A stretch of DNA of 61,108 bases from Lentisphaerota bacterium (GCA_015061495.1 SUWL01000006.1:1-61108), one strand, 5' to 3'. Shown: positions 20,401 through 27,945, counted from the first letter of the stretch. Notes: a model not told the origin generated them from the sequence alone. Numbers and translations: made by a program.

Positions 20401-22657
20401 CAGTGAGGGTGCCGGCAAGAGCGACTGCTCCGAAGAGATTACCCTGCTGCCAGACTGAATCACTGAAAGTCCCGCCGTAGAAGTAGGAGTAAGATCCGTT
20501 GACGGTCACGTTGCTGTAAGTGCCATTGCGGAAATATGTAAAAGTCCCGCCGATGGTGGAATTGCTCACTGTGACATTGTAAAAGGTCTTTTTATAACCG
20601 GAAACTGCCGCATCGGAGATGGTGACAGCGGCAAGTTTGCCATCTTTATCGCCGAATACCGCTTCTTGGCTGCCGGTGTCGATAACTCCGGTGAAAGCGA
20701 CTCCGCCGGAAGCGGTAAGATTTCCGGAAACGCGGAGATCCTGCACGGAAATTTCTCCGGAGAGGTTGACGGTTTCAGCAGCGACATTTAAAAGCAGGTC
20801 GTTGGCAACGAAAAAAGTCCCGTACTGATTCACGCCGGAAATTACCGTCGTATCGCCTTTGGAGTAGTTGAAACGCAGAGCGCCGTTATTTTTCTGATTG
20901 ACCCCGACGGCGGTACCGCCCTTTTGGACGTCCAGCAATCCTCCGGTATCAAGGGTGATATCACCGGCGATACCGTTGCGGCGGACGATGATCTGCTGAT
21001 ATTTATCTTTGGCGGTTGCGGCGGTGAACAATTCAGCGGCATGTCCCACCGTGCCGTCGGCGCGCCAGTAAAGCACGTTGAAAGAGGCATCGGCATTTTC
21101 CGAAACGTCAATGATCAATTCTTTGCCGGAAGTAATGGTATAGGAGTAATTTCCGTATTCAAAAGAGGTATTGTCATGGGTGATCGTACCGATGACCCGG
21201 TTTCCGGCAGAGATGGTGAATGAATATTTATTGCGCCCGGCACCGATAAGCTGATAAGTTCCGATTCCCTGATCGGCGAGCAGATTGATCCGGAAAAGGG
21301 CATCTTCAGAAACGTAATTGCCGTCAATGATAGATGAATCATTGATCGTGCGGGAGGTGTAATCCAGAATAATGGTATTTCCGGCGGCATCGATGTAGCC
21401 GGTGCCGGAAACATAACGGTTGAAATCATCCTTGATGGTCAAAGTACCGTTAAGCGTGATATTGGCGTAGTAAACTCCGCCGTTATTCAACGTGACATTG
21501 CCGTAAGTACCGCCGTAAAAGCAGTTATTGCTGCCGGAAATGGTGACATTTTCGTAAGTACCGCCGCGGAAATAACGGTTGCTGCCGCTGGCAATTTCAC
21601 TGTTTTTGACGGTGATACCGGCTTCAAAGCTGAAGTTGTTTCCGGAGATGACGGCATTGGAAATGGTGACACCTTTTTTGAAAGTGGTATTGCTGCCGCC
21701 GGTGAAAGTCCCGGAAATTTCCACGCCGTCCGAAGCGGTGAATACTCCGCCGGAGTGATAATCGACGACGGTAAGTGCGCCGGTAAGGTTGACATTTTCG
21801 CCGTGGACATTGTAAAGTTTGTTATTTTGAACCAGAAAAGTTCCGTACTGATTCACGCCGGAAATAAGGGTTTTGTCCCCGGCGGAGTAGTCGAAACGCA
21901 GTTTACCGTCAGCGGCTTGTTCGATACCGGCGGCGAAAGCTCCCTGATAGACGGTGACCACACCGCCGGAGAGGATTTTGATATTACCGGCGACGCCGTT
22001 TTCGATGATGACCAGATGGTCGAATTCCCCGGCGGCGGAGAGTTCCAGAGCGAAACCCTCTTTGCGGTGGGAAACCAGGTGATTGTCTTTGTAGAGAAAG
22101 ACGAAACTGGAATCATCAGCGATATTGGAAGATACCGTGACTGTCAGAATTCCGGATTCATTGAGCGCCAGAGTGTATCTGGTGACGTCGAAGTCGAGGA
22201 CATTGGCAGCCAGTGACAAAGTTCCCAATTCCGTTCCGGCGGAGTTGCGCACGGTGATGACTCCGGCAAAATCTGCGGCATTACCGGCAAGCAGATAGGT
22301 TCCCTTATTCTGATTGGCATTGACCGTCAGGGAGTAGGACTTGGCGGCGGCGGCGGCAATATCGCTCCACAAAAGGGGATCTTCCTCATAGCGGTGGGAG
22401 ATATTCAGGACGATATCGGCATCGGCGGCATTGATCGTGCCGTTGACCGTTACGGAAGAACCGACCGTCAGAGTGCCTTTGACAGTGGAACCGGCTTCCA
22501 GGGTGAGCGAATCGCCGCGAAAGGTCATTTCGGCGCCGTCGAGGGTTGCTCCGGCGGCAACTGTGACCGATTCTCCGGCATCCCATACCGCGCCGGAGAG
22601 GGTTTCTCCGGTACCGATGGTGATGATGGTATTTTCAGAATAGTATTCCTGTTCCAT
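11405..22657 (-). CDS. Giant clostripain-type (C11) protease / RTX surface protein
   Basis: This 3750-aa protein has a modular layout. Residues 1-1200 are strand-rich repeats in three units of about 345 aa. Four PPC-type domains follow (about 1245-1710). A C11 clostripain-like protease lies at about 1730-2080, with H1868 (KDHG) and C1910 (FDQCLMG), a clan CD dyad. A beta region follows, then nine near-identical 75-aa Ig-like repeats (about 2557-3232), FN3-like domains, and a C-terminal RTX module (GLGNDTIW, GNDRIVGG) ending at 3750. No Sec signal is visible, so type I-like secretion via RTX is inferred; no exporter genes are present. The start has AAGGA about 10 nt upstream. It follows the C13 gene by 14 bp, so it is in one operon. 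Likely roles are adhesion and calcium-dependent proteolysis. Confidence 0.88.
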   Translation of the reverse strand: MEQEYYSENTIITIGTGETLSGAVWDAGESVTVAAGATLDGAEMTFRGDSLTLEAGSTVKGTLTVGSSVTVNGTINAADADIVLNISHRYEEDPLLWSDIAAAAAKSYSLTVNANQNKGTYLLAGNAADFAGVITVRNSAGTELGTLSLAANVLDFDVTRYTLALNESGILTVTVSSNIADDSSFVFLYKDNHLVSHRKEGFALELSAAGEFDHLVIIENGVAGNIKILSGGVVTVYQGAFAAGIEQAADGKLRFDYSAGDKTLISGVNQYGTFLVQNNKLYNVHGENVNLTGALTVVDYHSGGVFTASDGVEISGTFTGGSNTTFKKGVTISNAVISGNNFSFEAGITVKNSEIASGSNRYFRGGTYENVTISGSNNCFYGGTYGNVTLNNGGVYYANITLNGTLTIKDDFNRYVSGTGYIDAAGNTIILDYTSRTINDSSIIDGNYVSEDALFRINLLADQGIGTYQLIGAGRNKYSFTISAGNRVIGTITHDNTSFEYGNYSYTITSGKELIIDVSENADASFNVLYWRADGTVGHAAELFTAATAKDKYQQIIVRRNGIAGDITLDTGGLLDVQKGGTAVGVNQKNNGALRFNYSKGDTTVISGVNQYGTFFVANDLLLNVAAETVNLSGEISVQDLRVSGNLTASGGVAFTGVIDTGSQEAVFGDKDGKLAAVTISDAAVSGYKKTFYNVTVSNSTIGGTFTYFRNGTYSNVTVNGSYSYFYGGTFSDSVWQQGNLFGAVALAGTLTVTGNINTYGGVINANGNTIILDLTKRTVSSSAMLAANRVSEDVVFQLNLLDDQAVGTYTILSGAGSFIDTFNISVAGDIIGTLNNGNTSFEYGNFSYSMGWDNISQNITLTIDISENADEKYNVLCYTADDVLSYAKEMTGMVIDGTACAKVTVRNGGWLADTKLNNGILTVRKGAVITGLEQSASGKLRFDYSAGDNTLISGVNQYGTFFVQNDKLINVSGENVTVSGEVTLQEYHSGGSFAGNGITVTGNFYGSGSFENAAFSAANVTGTARISGNSSAADTVFAGAVISGGYFENVTVSGNATLAGGTFNEVTLAGGASIRGRAALDGKLVIANTVECVSSYSVNGAIDANGYEVALDLTARSPISDALINLDRVYNADLTITVFADQTLGTYAIGTKAGNFGKGDGEGFWDIDTNTWLYKNAVEGDLDGVITIRSSEGIELARCTVNGDTEYFGRYNYRVYTDEKDVLQLRIGWNNKEDITFAADVYDNNSLQTATRLDGTGKISLGGLTIHDKNDVDFFKFTLDRSGTSGSCISISFKQWAGDLDMELLDASGKRIAYASSVTDDETISLQGMAAGDYYLKVYGYDGETNGYTINADLPVKPQFKDDYEKGDSSEKCYHLGELAGEKTLAAAITAAGDQDFYSFVLNRTGTAADGVTLTFDEAYGDLDIYLYDASGTRVLGKSVSVSSGSESISFKGLAAGCYMVKVTAKNGQDVADYKLDFSIRAAKEIAPDKYENNNTLKKAKNLYALNGRDKNKNLSVHSADDVDYFKFKLKETGSADDWIAIDYEAVFGDLDIEILNDSGKVVAWSRTAENNDTASLEGLAAGNYYIRVTGYNGAVNNYDMSWNITNSGLIPSDSYEGGDPIRINQDQTISGLTIAMPLKEDETRADVFAIQLEYDAWKSSRIILTDFRADWQEGMKWTISSDPDGKNVLASGKGSEISLAGYRKGTYYLTVDAPEDNQFSKYSLIASDLPDSPVAVEKNNWSIFVYLAGDNNLEGSYLQELLWMQQAIIPEGVEVYVLMDRSGDYSVDERNWSDTRVGKIVHSPGSAVAVQWLYFDGEDSDIFVNTSNLEHKKEWDTGDAATLGAFLDWGMKVGKADNYALIMKDHGTNLGFNSSDETSGSIMRVQDIAELLSDAKYDALKVVAFDQCLMGNDVVISSLEGNIDYVVASEAIGWTPNLLVMYKVLFNSLEADMSAQELAQKIVKACNCSGRVDLTSASFHVADKTLSGALNEFARAASGFTRADWVEICKSFALAYNYGDSICASSDLGFLLNAIQHSESISAALLNAAEKLYTVVLEQVIDSTMIVPASYGTGFAVFNPVLSNDLMSFYSYGPGANLDYYGTEIGSGEWGQFLYTVGQLAEDCTEYFVDGSTQLTFTDFSYSFADGEVQVNCNLGTFYGDGVDFNGLYLDDELYFTITLDGQGAAGDQIRAVADNPDAEVSLTLVQQRPVLGGVELITRRISENGILSLAGIDHSNAGVLNEYFLIVSTTAETTLDLSFEADWTSGSDYFDYSRSGNKLGVQGNGSLDKATVLGAGNYGGLVTYQGDADYYQLNTVYSNEIDVVISGSGLSVCEYDRQGKVVRHAAENNGSYTITIANGNYLYVQGNADIASGKVNSYSLKISDVAHTYLAPVGGIGSLPQVKISAVSDTPAQEVTLTAESGEGMKTYCSADLQKWTLFEGTYTASANGIYYFKAVDPESGLESKYTSVNVTSIDREPPAKPSVSADILAPTTGKVTVTAQFPVDSELKQYSLDGSTWLTYTAAIVMANNGVLYFRAVDKAGNISEVAEFAVNNIDKIAPTLEISGNATAPTNKDVILTAAASDGTVEYFANGKWNTGSSLTVTANGTYKFRVTDAAGNITEKSVTVDMIDKVAPTLEISGNATAPTNKDVILTATASDGTVEYYDGEKWIEGNSITATENGTFKFRVTDAAGNITEKSVTVDMIDKVAPTLEISGNVDSPTNQDVVLTATASDGTIEYFANGKWNKGNSITATENGTFKFRVADAAGNVTEESVVVDMIDKVAPTLSISGNATEPTNQDVVLTATASEGTIEYFADGKWNKGNSIIATENGTFKFRVIDAAGNITEKSVTVDMIDKVAPTLEISGNATKPTNQDVVLTATASDGTVEYYDGEKWITGDTITARANGIYKFRVTDAAGNVTEESVTVDMIDKVAPTLEISGNATAPTNKDVILTATASDGTVEYYDGEKWITGDTITARANGIYKFRVTDAAGNVTEKSVTVDMIDKIAPTLEISGNVDSPTNQDVVLTATVSDGTVEYFADGKWNKGNSIIATENGTFKFRVTDAAGNITEKSVTVDMIDKVAPTLEISGNATVPTNQDVVLTATASDGTVEYFADGKWNKGNSIIATENGTFKFRVTDAAGNITEKSVTVDMIDKVAPTLEISGNATKPTNQDVVLTATASDGTVEYYNGSAWVAGSSLTVSKNGTYLFRVTDAAGNVTEKSVTVDMIDKVAPTAPTAVASTSGLTGEDVIVTAEFSSDSIVKEYRLDDGEWQKYIGAFTVTENTAVYFRAFDAAGNCSTSEMVVDNIDKIAPEVPGNFSAAVSNYDVKLDWADAADSGVAGVKGYYIRYGTDGNLTGEGSFISSSEFVLNALAVGKYSYQVQTVDNAGNISQWSSLQTFEVVPGVVTELQGSADGLKWQSIAGVGGYRVEVISDGGTLSLKTDSAGIDFFSLPAGTYQWQVKADGGSFTSGSDIVSANAAVPQKYISDADGNPDIFFANGSEVWEAGYAAEHQGVINGWTGTEEQVILAGKNKLSDIFEGSSDANILVLTDAANGDALFVDDIYTSFGSDAARISQIDEIRAGFGDDIVDMTSQQFAYVGDGVKIYGGLGNDTIWANNGNNTLFGDAGNDRIVGGDNNDVIAGGIGNDSMHGGGGSDIFCFGKNWGNDTVEQLDGGEITLWFESGSENNWDADTLTYTDGTNSVTVRGVAEVSLKFGGDAPLDGVFLDASSEKIFEDKNSGMLV
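11430..12180 (-). repeat. RTX-bearing module, copy 1 (C-terminus of the C11 protein)
   Basis: This approx. 250-residue unit starts EVWEAGYAAEHQG, passes FEGSSDANILVLTD and ends in calcium-binding nonapeptides (GGLGND, GDAGND, GGIGND) plus a WGNDTV segment. It is clearly homologous to 26170-26895 in the neighbouring gene. Confidence 0.88.
12960..14985 (-). repeat. Nine tandem 225-bp Ig-like repeats
   Basis: Each unit encodes 75 residues beginning IDKVAPTLEISGN and ending EKSVTVDM. Nine copies are highly similar in protein and DNA, differing mainly in two alternating segments (YYDGEKWI versus YFADGKWN). Divergent related domains flank both ends. Confidence 0.9.
19250..22120 (-). repeat. Three long (about 1.03 kb) repeats in the N-terminal region
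   Basis: The segments starting near 22120, 21095 and 20055 share landmarks in the same order: NVLY near the start, GDKTLISGVNQYGTFLVQN, strand-rich turns, NTIILD, and TSFEYGN. The third unit is shorter. Periods are about 1025 and 1040 bp. Confidence 0.75.
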
Positions 22658-22671
22658 AATGCGCCGTTTCC

Positions 22672-23676
22672 TTAAGCGAGCAGACCGTTTTTAAAGGAGT
22701 CACCGTCAAATTCACTCAACATGTCACCGGCGGCGGATGTTTCCGGGGCAGCGGCAAAAGCTTCGATGCCTGCCAGCAGATATTCATCCTCAATAAGGGG
22801 AACTGCCGGAGAGACTTCGAGCAGCAAAGAACCATCCTGCAGATCCAGAGCGATAACGGTGCCGTCACTGCCGGTGACAGTTTCGCCGACGTTGAATCCT
22901 TCAAAAACTTCGCCGTCCCATTCGAGCCGGACATCGTGGGCGAATGAATCGACCTTATCAGCCAGACGGTAAGTGCCTGCAGCTTGACCGGCACCGGCGG
23001 TAATGGTATATGCGAGGTTGCCTTTGATCAGCGAGAAGTCATTGATCAGAGCCGCGTTACCTGCGGCAAGAGAATCGATGGAAAAGTTGAAAGTACTGCC
23101 GGTAAAGGCGAGGACAGTCGCTCCGGCAGAGATGGTGAGAGTGCCGGAAACTTCCGCTCCGCTGCCGATATAGCAGTGACCGCCGGATTTGACGGTAAGA
23201 TCCGAAGCAATTGTACCGGAACAAAGCTGCATGATGCCCAGATTTTCCACGGAACCGCCGCTGACCATGCCGCCGCTGACGTAGGCGGCGCCTCGCTCTC
23301 TGACCGCAAGACCGGAAATCAGTGTTTCCGAAGTGGTCAGGAAAGCATTGGAGTTGACATAGACAGTTTCCAATACACCGTTATTCAAGGTTGCTTTGGC
23401 ACCGCTGACAAATTCCGTATTCCGGGCGATACCACCGGCAAAAATCATCAAACCGCCGGAGTGAAGCACCGTATTTTCTGCCACGCCGCCGCTGGAGATA
23501 GTCATACTGCCGAGAAAATTAACCGTAGTGCTGTTTGCCACACCGCCGCTGGAGATAGTCATTCTGCCGTGGGAATTGACCGTGGTGCGGTTTGCCACAC
23601 CGCCACTGACGATGGTCATTCCGCCGTTGACATTGACCGTAGTGCTGTTTGCCACACCGCCGCTGAAGATGGTCAT
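22672..23676 (-). CDS. C-terminal part of the C13/RTX/strand-loop-strand protein, separated by a stop codon
   Basis: This 334-codon frame begins with an ATG immediately after the TAA that ends the upstream frame, in the same reading phase. Its first residues (MTIFSGGVANSTTVNVNG) continue the 19-residue repeats without any break. The remainder is a strand-rich cap domain (about 150-300) and an acidic C-terminus ending FDGDSFKNGLLA. No ribosome site precedes the ATG. The simplest reading is that it is the C-terminal third of one protein split by a nonsense change; reinitiation at the TAA-ATG junction is possible but unproven. The next gene (C11 giant) starts 14 bp downstream. Confidence 0.75.
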   Translation of the reverse strand: MTIFSGGVANSTTVNVNGGMTIVSGGVANRTTVNSHGRMTISSGGVANSTTVNFLGSMTISSGGVAENTVLHSGGLMIFAGGIARNTEFVSGAKATLNNGVLETVYVNSNAFLTTSETLISGLAVRERGAAYVSGGMVSGGSVENLGIMQLCSGTIASDLTVKSGGHCYIGSGAEVSGTLTISAGATVLAFTGSTFNFSIDSLAAGNAALINDFSLIKGNLAYTITAGAGQAAGTYRLADKVDSFAHDVRLEWDGEVFEGFNVGETVTGSDGTVIALDLQDGSLLLEVSPAVPLIEDEYLLAGIEAFAAAPETSAAGDMLSEFDGDSFKNGLLA

Positions 23677-26000
23677 TTAGCCGTAGGAATTGACCGTGGT
23701 GCGGTTTGCCACACCGCCATTGGAAATACTCATACCGCCGCCGCCATTGACCGTGGTGCTGTTTGCCACACCGCCATTGGAGATGTACATGTTGCCGCCA
23801 TTGACCGTAGTGCTGTTTGCCACACCGCCGCTGGAGATAGTCATTCTGCCGGCGCTATTGACCGTGGTGCTGTCGGCAATGGTATTGGAGTGTACCGTCA
23901 TTGATGTGTCAATTGTCAATCCGCTGATAGTATTGGAAGCAAAGGTGACATTTGCACCATCGTTGATCTCAACATATCCGCCGTTTTCAACAATTTCGGT
24001 CGCCGTACCGCCGCTGGAGATGTGCATGTAGCCGCTGGAATTGACCGTGGTGCTGTTTGCCACACCGCCGCTGAAGATGGTCATACTGCCGCCGCGATTG
24101 ACCGTGGTGCTGTTTGCCACACCGCCGCTGGAGATGTGCATGTAGCCGCTGAAATTGACCGTAGTGCTGTTTGCCACACCGCCGGAGGAGATGGTCATAC
24201 TGCCGTGGGAATTGACCGTGGTGCTGTTTGCCACGCCGCCGCTGGAGATATCCATTCTGCCGAAGGAACTGACCGTGGTGCTGTCGGCAATGGTATTGGA
24301 GTGTACCGTCATTGATGTGTTAATTGTCAATCCGCTGATAGTATTGGAAGCAAAGGTGACATTTGCACCATCGTTGATCTCAACATATCCGCCGTTTTCA
24401 ACAATTTCGGTCGCCGTACCGCCGGAGGAGATGGTCATACTGCCGCCGCGATTGACCGTGGTGCTGTTTGCCACACCGCCATTGGAAATACGCATACCGC
24501 CGTAGAAATTGACCGTGGTGCTGTTTGCCACACCGCCATTGGAAATGTACATTTTGCCATCGCGATTGACCGTGGTGCTGTTTGCCACACCGCCATTGGA
24601 GATAGTCATACTGCCGCGGGAATTGACCGTGGTGCTGTTTGCCACACCGCCGCTGGAGATAGTCATTCCGCCGTTGACATTGACCGTAGTGCTGTTTGCC
24701 ACACCGCCACTGGAGATATCCATTCTGCCGGCGCTATTGACCGTAGTGCTGTCGGCAATGGTATTGGAGTGTACCGTCATTAAACGGTAAATTGTCAATC
24801 CGCTGATAGTATTGGAAGCAAAGGTGACATTTGCACCATCGTTGATCTCAACATATCCGCCGTTTTCAACAATTTCGGTCGCCGTACCGCCATTGTAGAT
24901 GTACATGGCGCAGCCGCTATTGACCGTGGTGCTGTTTGCCACGCCGCCATTGTAGATGTACATAAAGCCGCTATTGAACGTAGTGCTGTTTACCACACCG
25001 CCATTGGAGATGTGCATAAGGCCGCTATTGACCGTAGTGCTGTTTGCCACACCGCCATTGTAGATGTACATATTGCCGCCGCTATTGACCGTAGTGCTGT
25101 TTGCCACGCCGCCGCTGGAGATAGTCATACTGCCGCGGGAATTGACCGTGGTGCTGTTTGCCACACCGCCATTGAAGATGTACATATTGCCGCCGCCATT
25201 GACCGTAGTGCTGTTTGCAACACCGCCATTGGAAATGTACATAACGCCGATATTATTAACCGTGGTGCTGTTTGCAACACCGCCATTGGAAATGTACATA
25301 ACGCCGCTGTAATTAACCGTGGTGCTGTTTGCAATGGTATTGGAGTGTACCGTCATTGCTGTGTTAATTGTCAATCCGCTGATAGTATTGGAAGCAAAGG
25401 TGACATTTGCACCATCGTTGATCTCAACATATCCGCCGTTTTCAACAATTTCGGTTGCCGTACCGCCGGAGGCGATGGTCATTCTGCCGCCGTAATTAAC
25501 CGTGGTGCTGTTTGCCACACCGTCATTGCGGATGTACATTTTGCCGTCGCGATTGACCGTGGTGCTGTTTGCCACACCGCCATTGGAGATGTTCATATTG
25601 CCGTAGGTATTGACCGTGGTGCTGTTTGCCACACCGCCATTGGAGATGTGCATAAGACCGCCGCTATTGAACGTAGTGCTGTTTGCCACGCCGCCGCTGG
25701 AGATGTACATAAAGCCGTGGGAATTGAACGTAGTGCTGTTTGCCACACCGCCGCTGGAGATGATCATGTCGCCGCCGCCATTGAACGTAGTGCTGTTTGC
25801 CACGCCGCCACTGACGATGGTCATTCTGCCGCCGCTATTGACCGTGGTGCTGTTTGCCACGCCGCCGCTGGAGATAGTCATACTGCCGTAGGAATTGACC
25901 GTGGTGCTGTTTGCCACGCCGCCGCTGGAGATAGTCATACTGCCGTTGGAATTGACCGTGGTGCTGTTTGCCACACCGCCGCTGGAAACATTCATGATGC
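23470..26000 (-). repeat. 57-bp strand-loop-strand (AIDA-type) repeats, about 40-50 units
   Basis: The 19-residue unit GGVANSTTVNSxGxMxISS is repeated across 2.5 kb. It is interrupted by four copies of a longer block (GGTATEIVENGGYVEIND, then NVTFASNTISGLTI and MTVHSNTIADSTTV), so the repeats are hierarchical. The pattern matches autotransporter passenger strand-loop-strand repeats. It is coding, not a CRISPR array. Confidence 0.92.
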
Positions 26001-27897
26001 CATTGGCTTCAAGGGTCACTCCGGTGGCAGTTTCACCGTTGTTGATGTAAACGGTGCTGTCCGTGATCACCGTCCCGGCGAGAATCTCATTGGTGTAGAT
26101 CGATTCCGAGGGGACTTCGGCAAAAATTTCATTCTGAAGCTCCGGAGCAAAGGCATTGAGTTCCGCCAGTTCCCGGTATTTCTCCGAACCGTCATTGCCG
26201 AATTTCAACGTGACTTTGTCGGCACTGACCCCTTCGACTTTTACCGTGTTGCCGTTGGCGGTAAAGGTCAGAGTTTCCGCATCCCAACTGCCGGTAATGC
26301 CCGCCGCAAACCACAGCGTCACACTACCGTTGGCAAGCTGTCTGACCGTGTCACTGCCCCAGTTGCTGCCGAATACAAATATATCATCCCCGCCGCCGCC
26401 GTGCAGTACATCGTTGCCAGATCCTCCGGAAAGCACCTCTGCGTCACATCCTCCGGTGATCCGGTCATCTCCGCTGCCGCCGAAAAGACGGTTTGCCCCC
26501 TTATTCGCCCAGATGACATCATTCCCGCCGCCGCCGTATATCCGGATACCTTCTCCGGTATAACTCAATCTTTCACTGGTCAGGTCGATGATATCATCTC
26601 CCGCACCTGCCCGGATCTCCCGGATCCGGCTCAAACGCGCCTTTTCCACCTCTCCGGTAAAAAGATCATCCACAAACAGTGCATCGCCGTTGGCATCATC
26701 GGTCAACAGCAGAATATTGGCATCTGATGAACCTTCAAAAACTTCCGATATCCGGTTTTTGCCGGTCAGTTCCACCTGTTCACCGGTACCTTGCCAAATC
26801 CCGGCGATCCCCTGATGTTCAGCAGCGTATCCCGCTTCCCAAACCGCCGATTTGCGCACAAAAAAGAGGTCGGGCGTGCCATTGGCTGCCGATACGAAAT
26901 ATCCCGTATCCTCATTTCCCGCCGTCGAAATCACCGGTTCGTCAAACGTCCCGTTGCTGTAACAGATCCTCATTTCACAGCCCGATGCCGTGAAGTTGTA
27001 AAGATCCAGACCATTGACCGAACTTCTGACGATCAGACTGCTTTTGAATCCGTCTGCAGAAAATTCCAGCGTGCATTTGCTCTCATCTTTTGCCGGCTGA
27101 TTGCCGAATACGGCAAAATCGCCGCCTGCCATGCGCTGACCGTCAACCACCGCATAACGGTTGTTTTCAAGCGTGTACGCATAAAGATCATGCGTGGAAA
27201 CTATCCCGGATGACATGCCCTTTTCCAGTGCCGCAGCAAATCCGGCAGTCAATTCGCCGGTACTGTCATGCGCCGCCATGTGGGATTGGAGATCTTCCGC
27301 AGAAGAGCCGCCGAGAAAGATCTTTTCCCCGGGATCCAAATGCTCAAGCATCCCCCACGCATAGCACTGACTCATCAGATAGGTCTGATACCCGGCAGTG
27401 ATCGTCCCCGCATAAGCAGCAAAATCGGTATCCCTGATCGTACACTCCCAGCCGCACAGATAATCCGTGCCGTCCGATGCTTCCATACCGTGGTCAAAGG
27501 AGTAAAAGAGAAAATGATCGTTACTGTCCGCTTTTACCGAAATTTCTGCAAATACATCCTGCAGATTTTTCTCCGTCGCCGCCAGCACTTTGGACGAGGC
27601 GGCAAAACTCATATCGGAATTCTCTCCCAGCGAGTTATCCGCTCCGTCATCTTTGCCGTCCGCATAGAGAATGTAGATATTCGCCGGAGCTATGCTGTAT
27701 TGCGCGATGAGCAATTCGTACATTTTACGGATGTTCCAGTAATAGTAGGGGCGGTTGGCTCCGGAATTGTAGCCCCCTGCGAAAAGCACTGCGTAATTCT
27801 CTTCACTGTCCACCGTAAGAGTGTTTTCCGTTTCAAAAACACTCACCGCCGTATAACCTGTTGAAGCATCGTATACTTCATACCGTTCGTCAGACAT
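23677..27897 (-). CDS. C13 (legumain-like) protease / RTX / strand-loop-strand surface protein, interrupted
   Basis: The start is placed at 27897 (MSDERYEV), with GGAGG 7 nt upstream and a strong promoter just beyond. A longer frame from 27987 would run through that promoter. The product is 1406 aa to the TAA. Residues 30-300 resemble peptidase C13: YAVLFAGGYNSG near the start, H136 in YSFDHG, and C178 in LMSQCYAWG, a clan CD dyad 42 residues apart. Residues about 336-576 are the RTX module shared with the C11 giant, and about 635-1406 are 19-residue strand-loop-strand repeats. No signal peptide is visible. The frame stops inside a repeat (VNSYG then TAA) and continues directly in 22672-23676. 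Inferred role: exported adhesin with a calcium-dependent protease head. Confidence 0.82.
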   Translation of the reverse strand: MSDERYEVYDASTGYTAVSVFETENTLTVDSEENYAVLFAGGYNSGANRPYYYWNIRKMYELLIAQYSIAPANIYILYADGKDDGADNSLGENSDMSFAASSKVLAATEKNLQDVFAEISVKADSNDHFLFYSFDHGMEASDGTDYLCGWECTIRDTDFAAYAGTITAGYQTYLMSQCYAWGMLEHLDPGEKIFLGGSSAEDLQSHMAAHDSTGELTAGFAAALEKGMSSGIVSTHDLYAYTLENNRYAVVDGQRMAGGDFAVFGNQPAKDESKCTLEFSADGFKSSLIVRSSVNGLDLYNFTASGCEMRICYSNGTFDEPVISTAGNEDTGYFVSAANGTPDLFFVRKSAVWEAGYAAEHQGIAGIWQGTGEQVELTGKNRISEVFEGSSDANILLLTDDANGDALFVDDLFTGEVEKARLSRIREIRAGAGDDIIDLTSERLSYTGEGIRIYGGGGNDVIWANKGANRLFGGSGDDRITGGCDAEVLSGGSGNDVLHGGGGDDIFVFGSNWGSDTVRQLANGSVTLWFAAGITGSWDAETLTFTANGNTVKVEGVSADKVTLKFGNDGSEKYRELAELNAFAPELQNEIFAEVPSESIYTNEILAGTVITDSTVYINNGETATGVTLEANGIMNVSSGGVANSTTVNSNGSMTISSGGVANSTTVNSYGSMTISSGGVANSTTVNSGGRMTIVSGGVANSTTFNGGGDMIISSGGVANSTTFNSHGFMYISSGGVANSTTFNSGGLMHISNGGVANSTTVNTYGNMNISNGGVANSTTVNRDGKMYIRNDGVANSTTVNYGGRMTIASGGTATEIVENGGYVEINDGANVTFASNTISGLTINTAMTVHSNTIANSTTVNYSGVMYISNGGVANSTTVNNIGVMYISNGGVANSTTVNGGGNMYIFNGGVANSTTVNSRGSMTISSGGVANSTTVNSGGNMYIYNGGVANSTTVNSGLMHISNGGVVNSTTFNSGFMYIYNGGVANSTTVNSGCAMYIYNGGTATEIVENGGYVEINDGANVTFASNTISGLTIYRLMTVHSNTIADSTTVNSAGRMDISSGGVANSTTVNVNGGMTISSGGVANSTTVNSRGSMTISNGGVANSTTVNRDGKMYISNGGVANSTTVNFYGGMRISNGGVANSTTVNRGGSMTISSGGTATEIVENGGYVEINDGANVTFASNTISGLTINTSMTVHSNTIADSTTVSSFGRMDISSGGVANSTTVNSHGSMTISSGGVANSTTVNFSGYMHISSGGVANSTTVNRGGSMTIFSGGVANSTTVNSSGYMHISSGGTATEIVENGGYVEINDGANVTFASNTISGLTIDTSMTVHSNTIADSTTVNSAGRMTISSGGVANSTTVNGGNMYISNGGVANSTTVNGGGGMSISNGGVANRTTVNSYG
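26170..26895 (-). repeat. RTX-bearing module, copy 2 (middle of the C13 protein)
   Basis: Its order matches 11430-12180: AVWEAGYAAEHQG, FEGSSDANILLLTDD, ALFVDD, then RTX turns (GGGGND, GGSGDD, GGSGND, GGGGDD) and WGSDTV. Here it sits between the protease and the repeats, whereas in the C11 protein it is C-terminal. Confidence 0.88.
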
Positions 27898-27945
27898 TTT
27901 TTGACCTCCGTCATCAATTTTATTAATAAATATATAATCGTGATT

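Noticed and set aside
23470-26000. Possible CRISPR array (regular repeats with variable parts)
   Set aside because: The 57-bp period is fully coding on the minus strand as 19-residue strand-loop-strand units, there are no unique spacers, and there are no cas genes.
25012-26727. Open frame of about 570 codons antisense to the C13/RTX gene, with repeats
   Set aside because: Its repeats are the reverse translation of the 57-bp coding repeats; the minus strand has the promoter, ribosome site and known domains.
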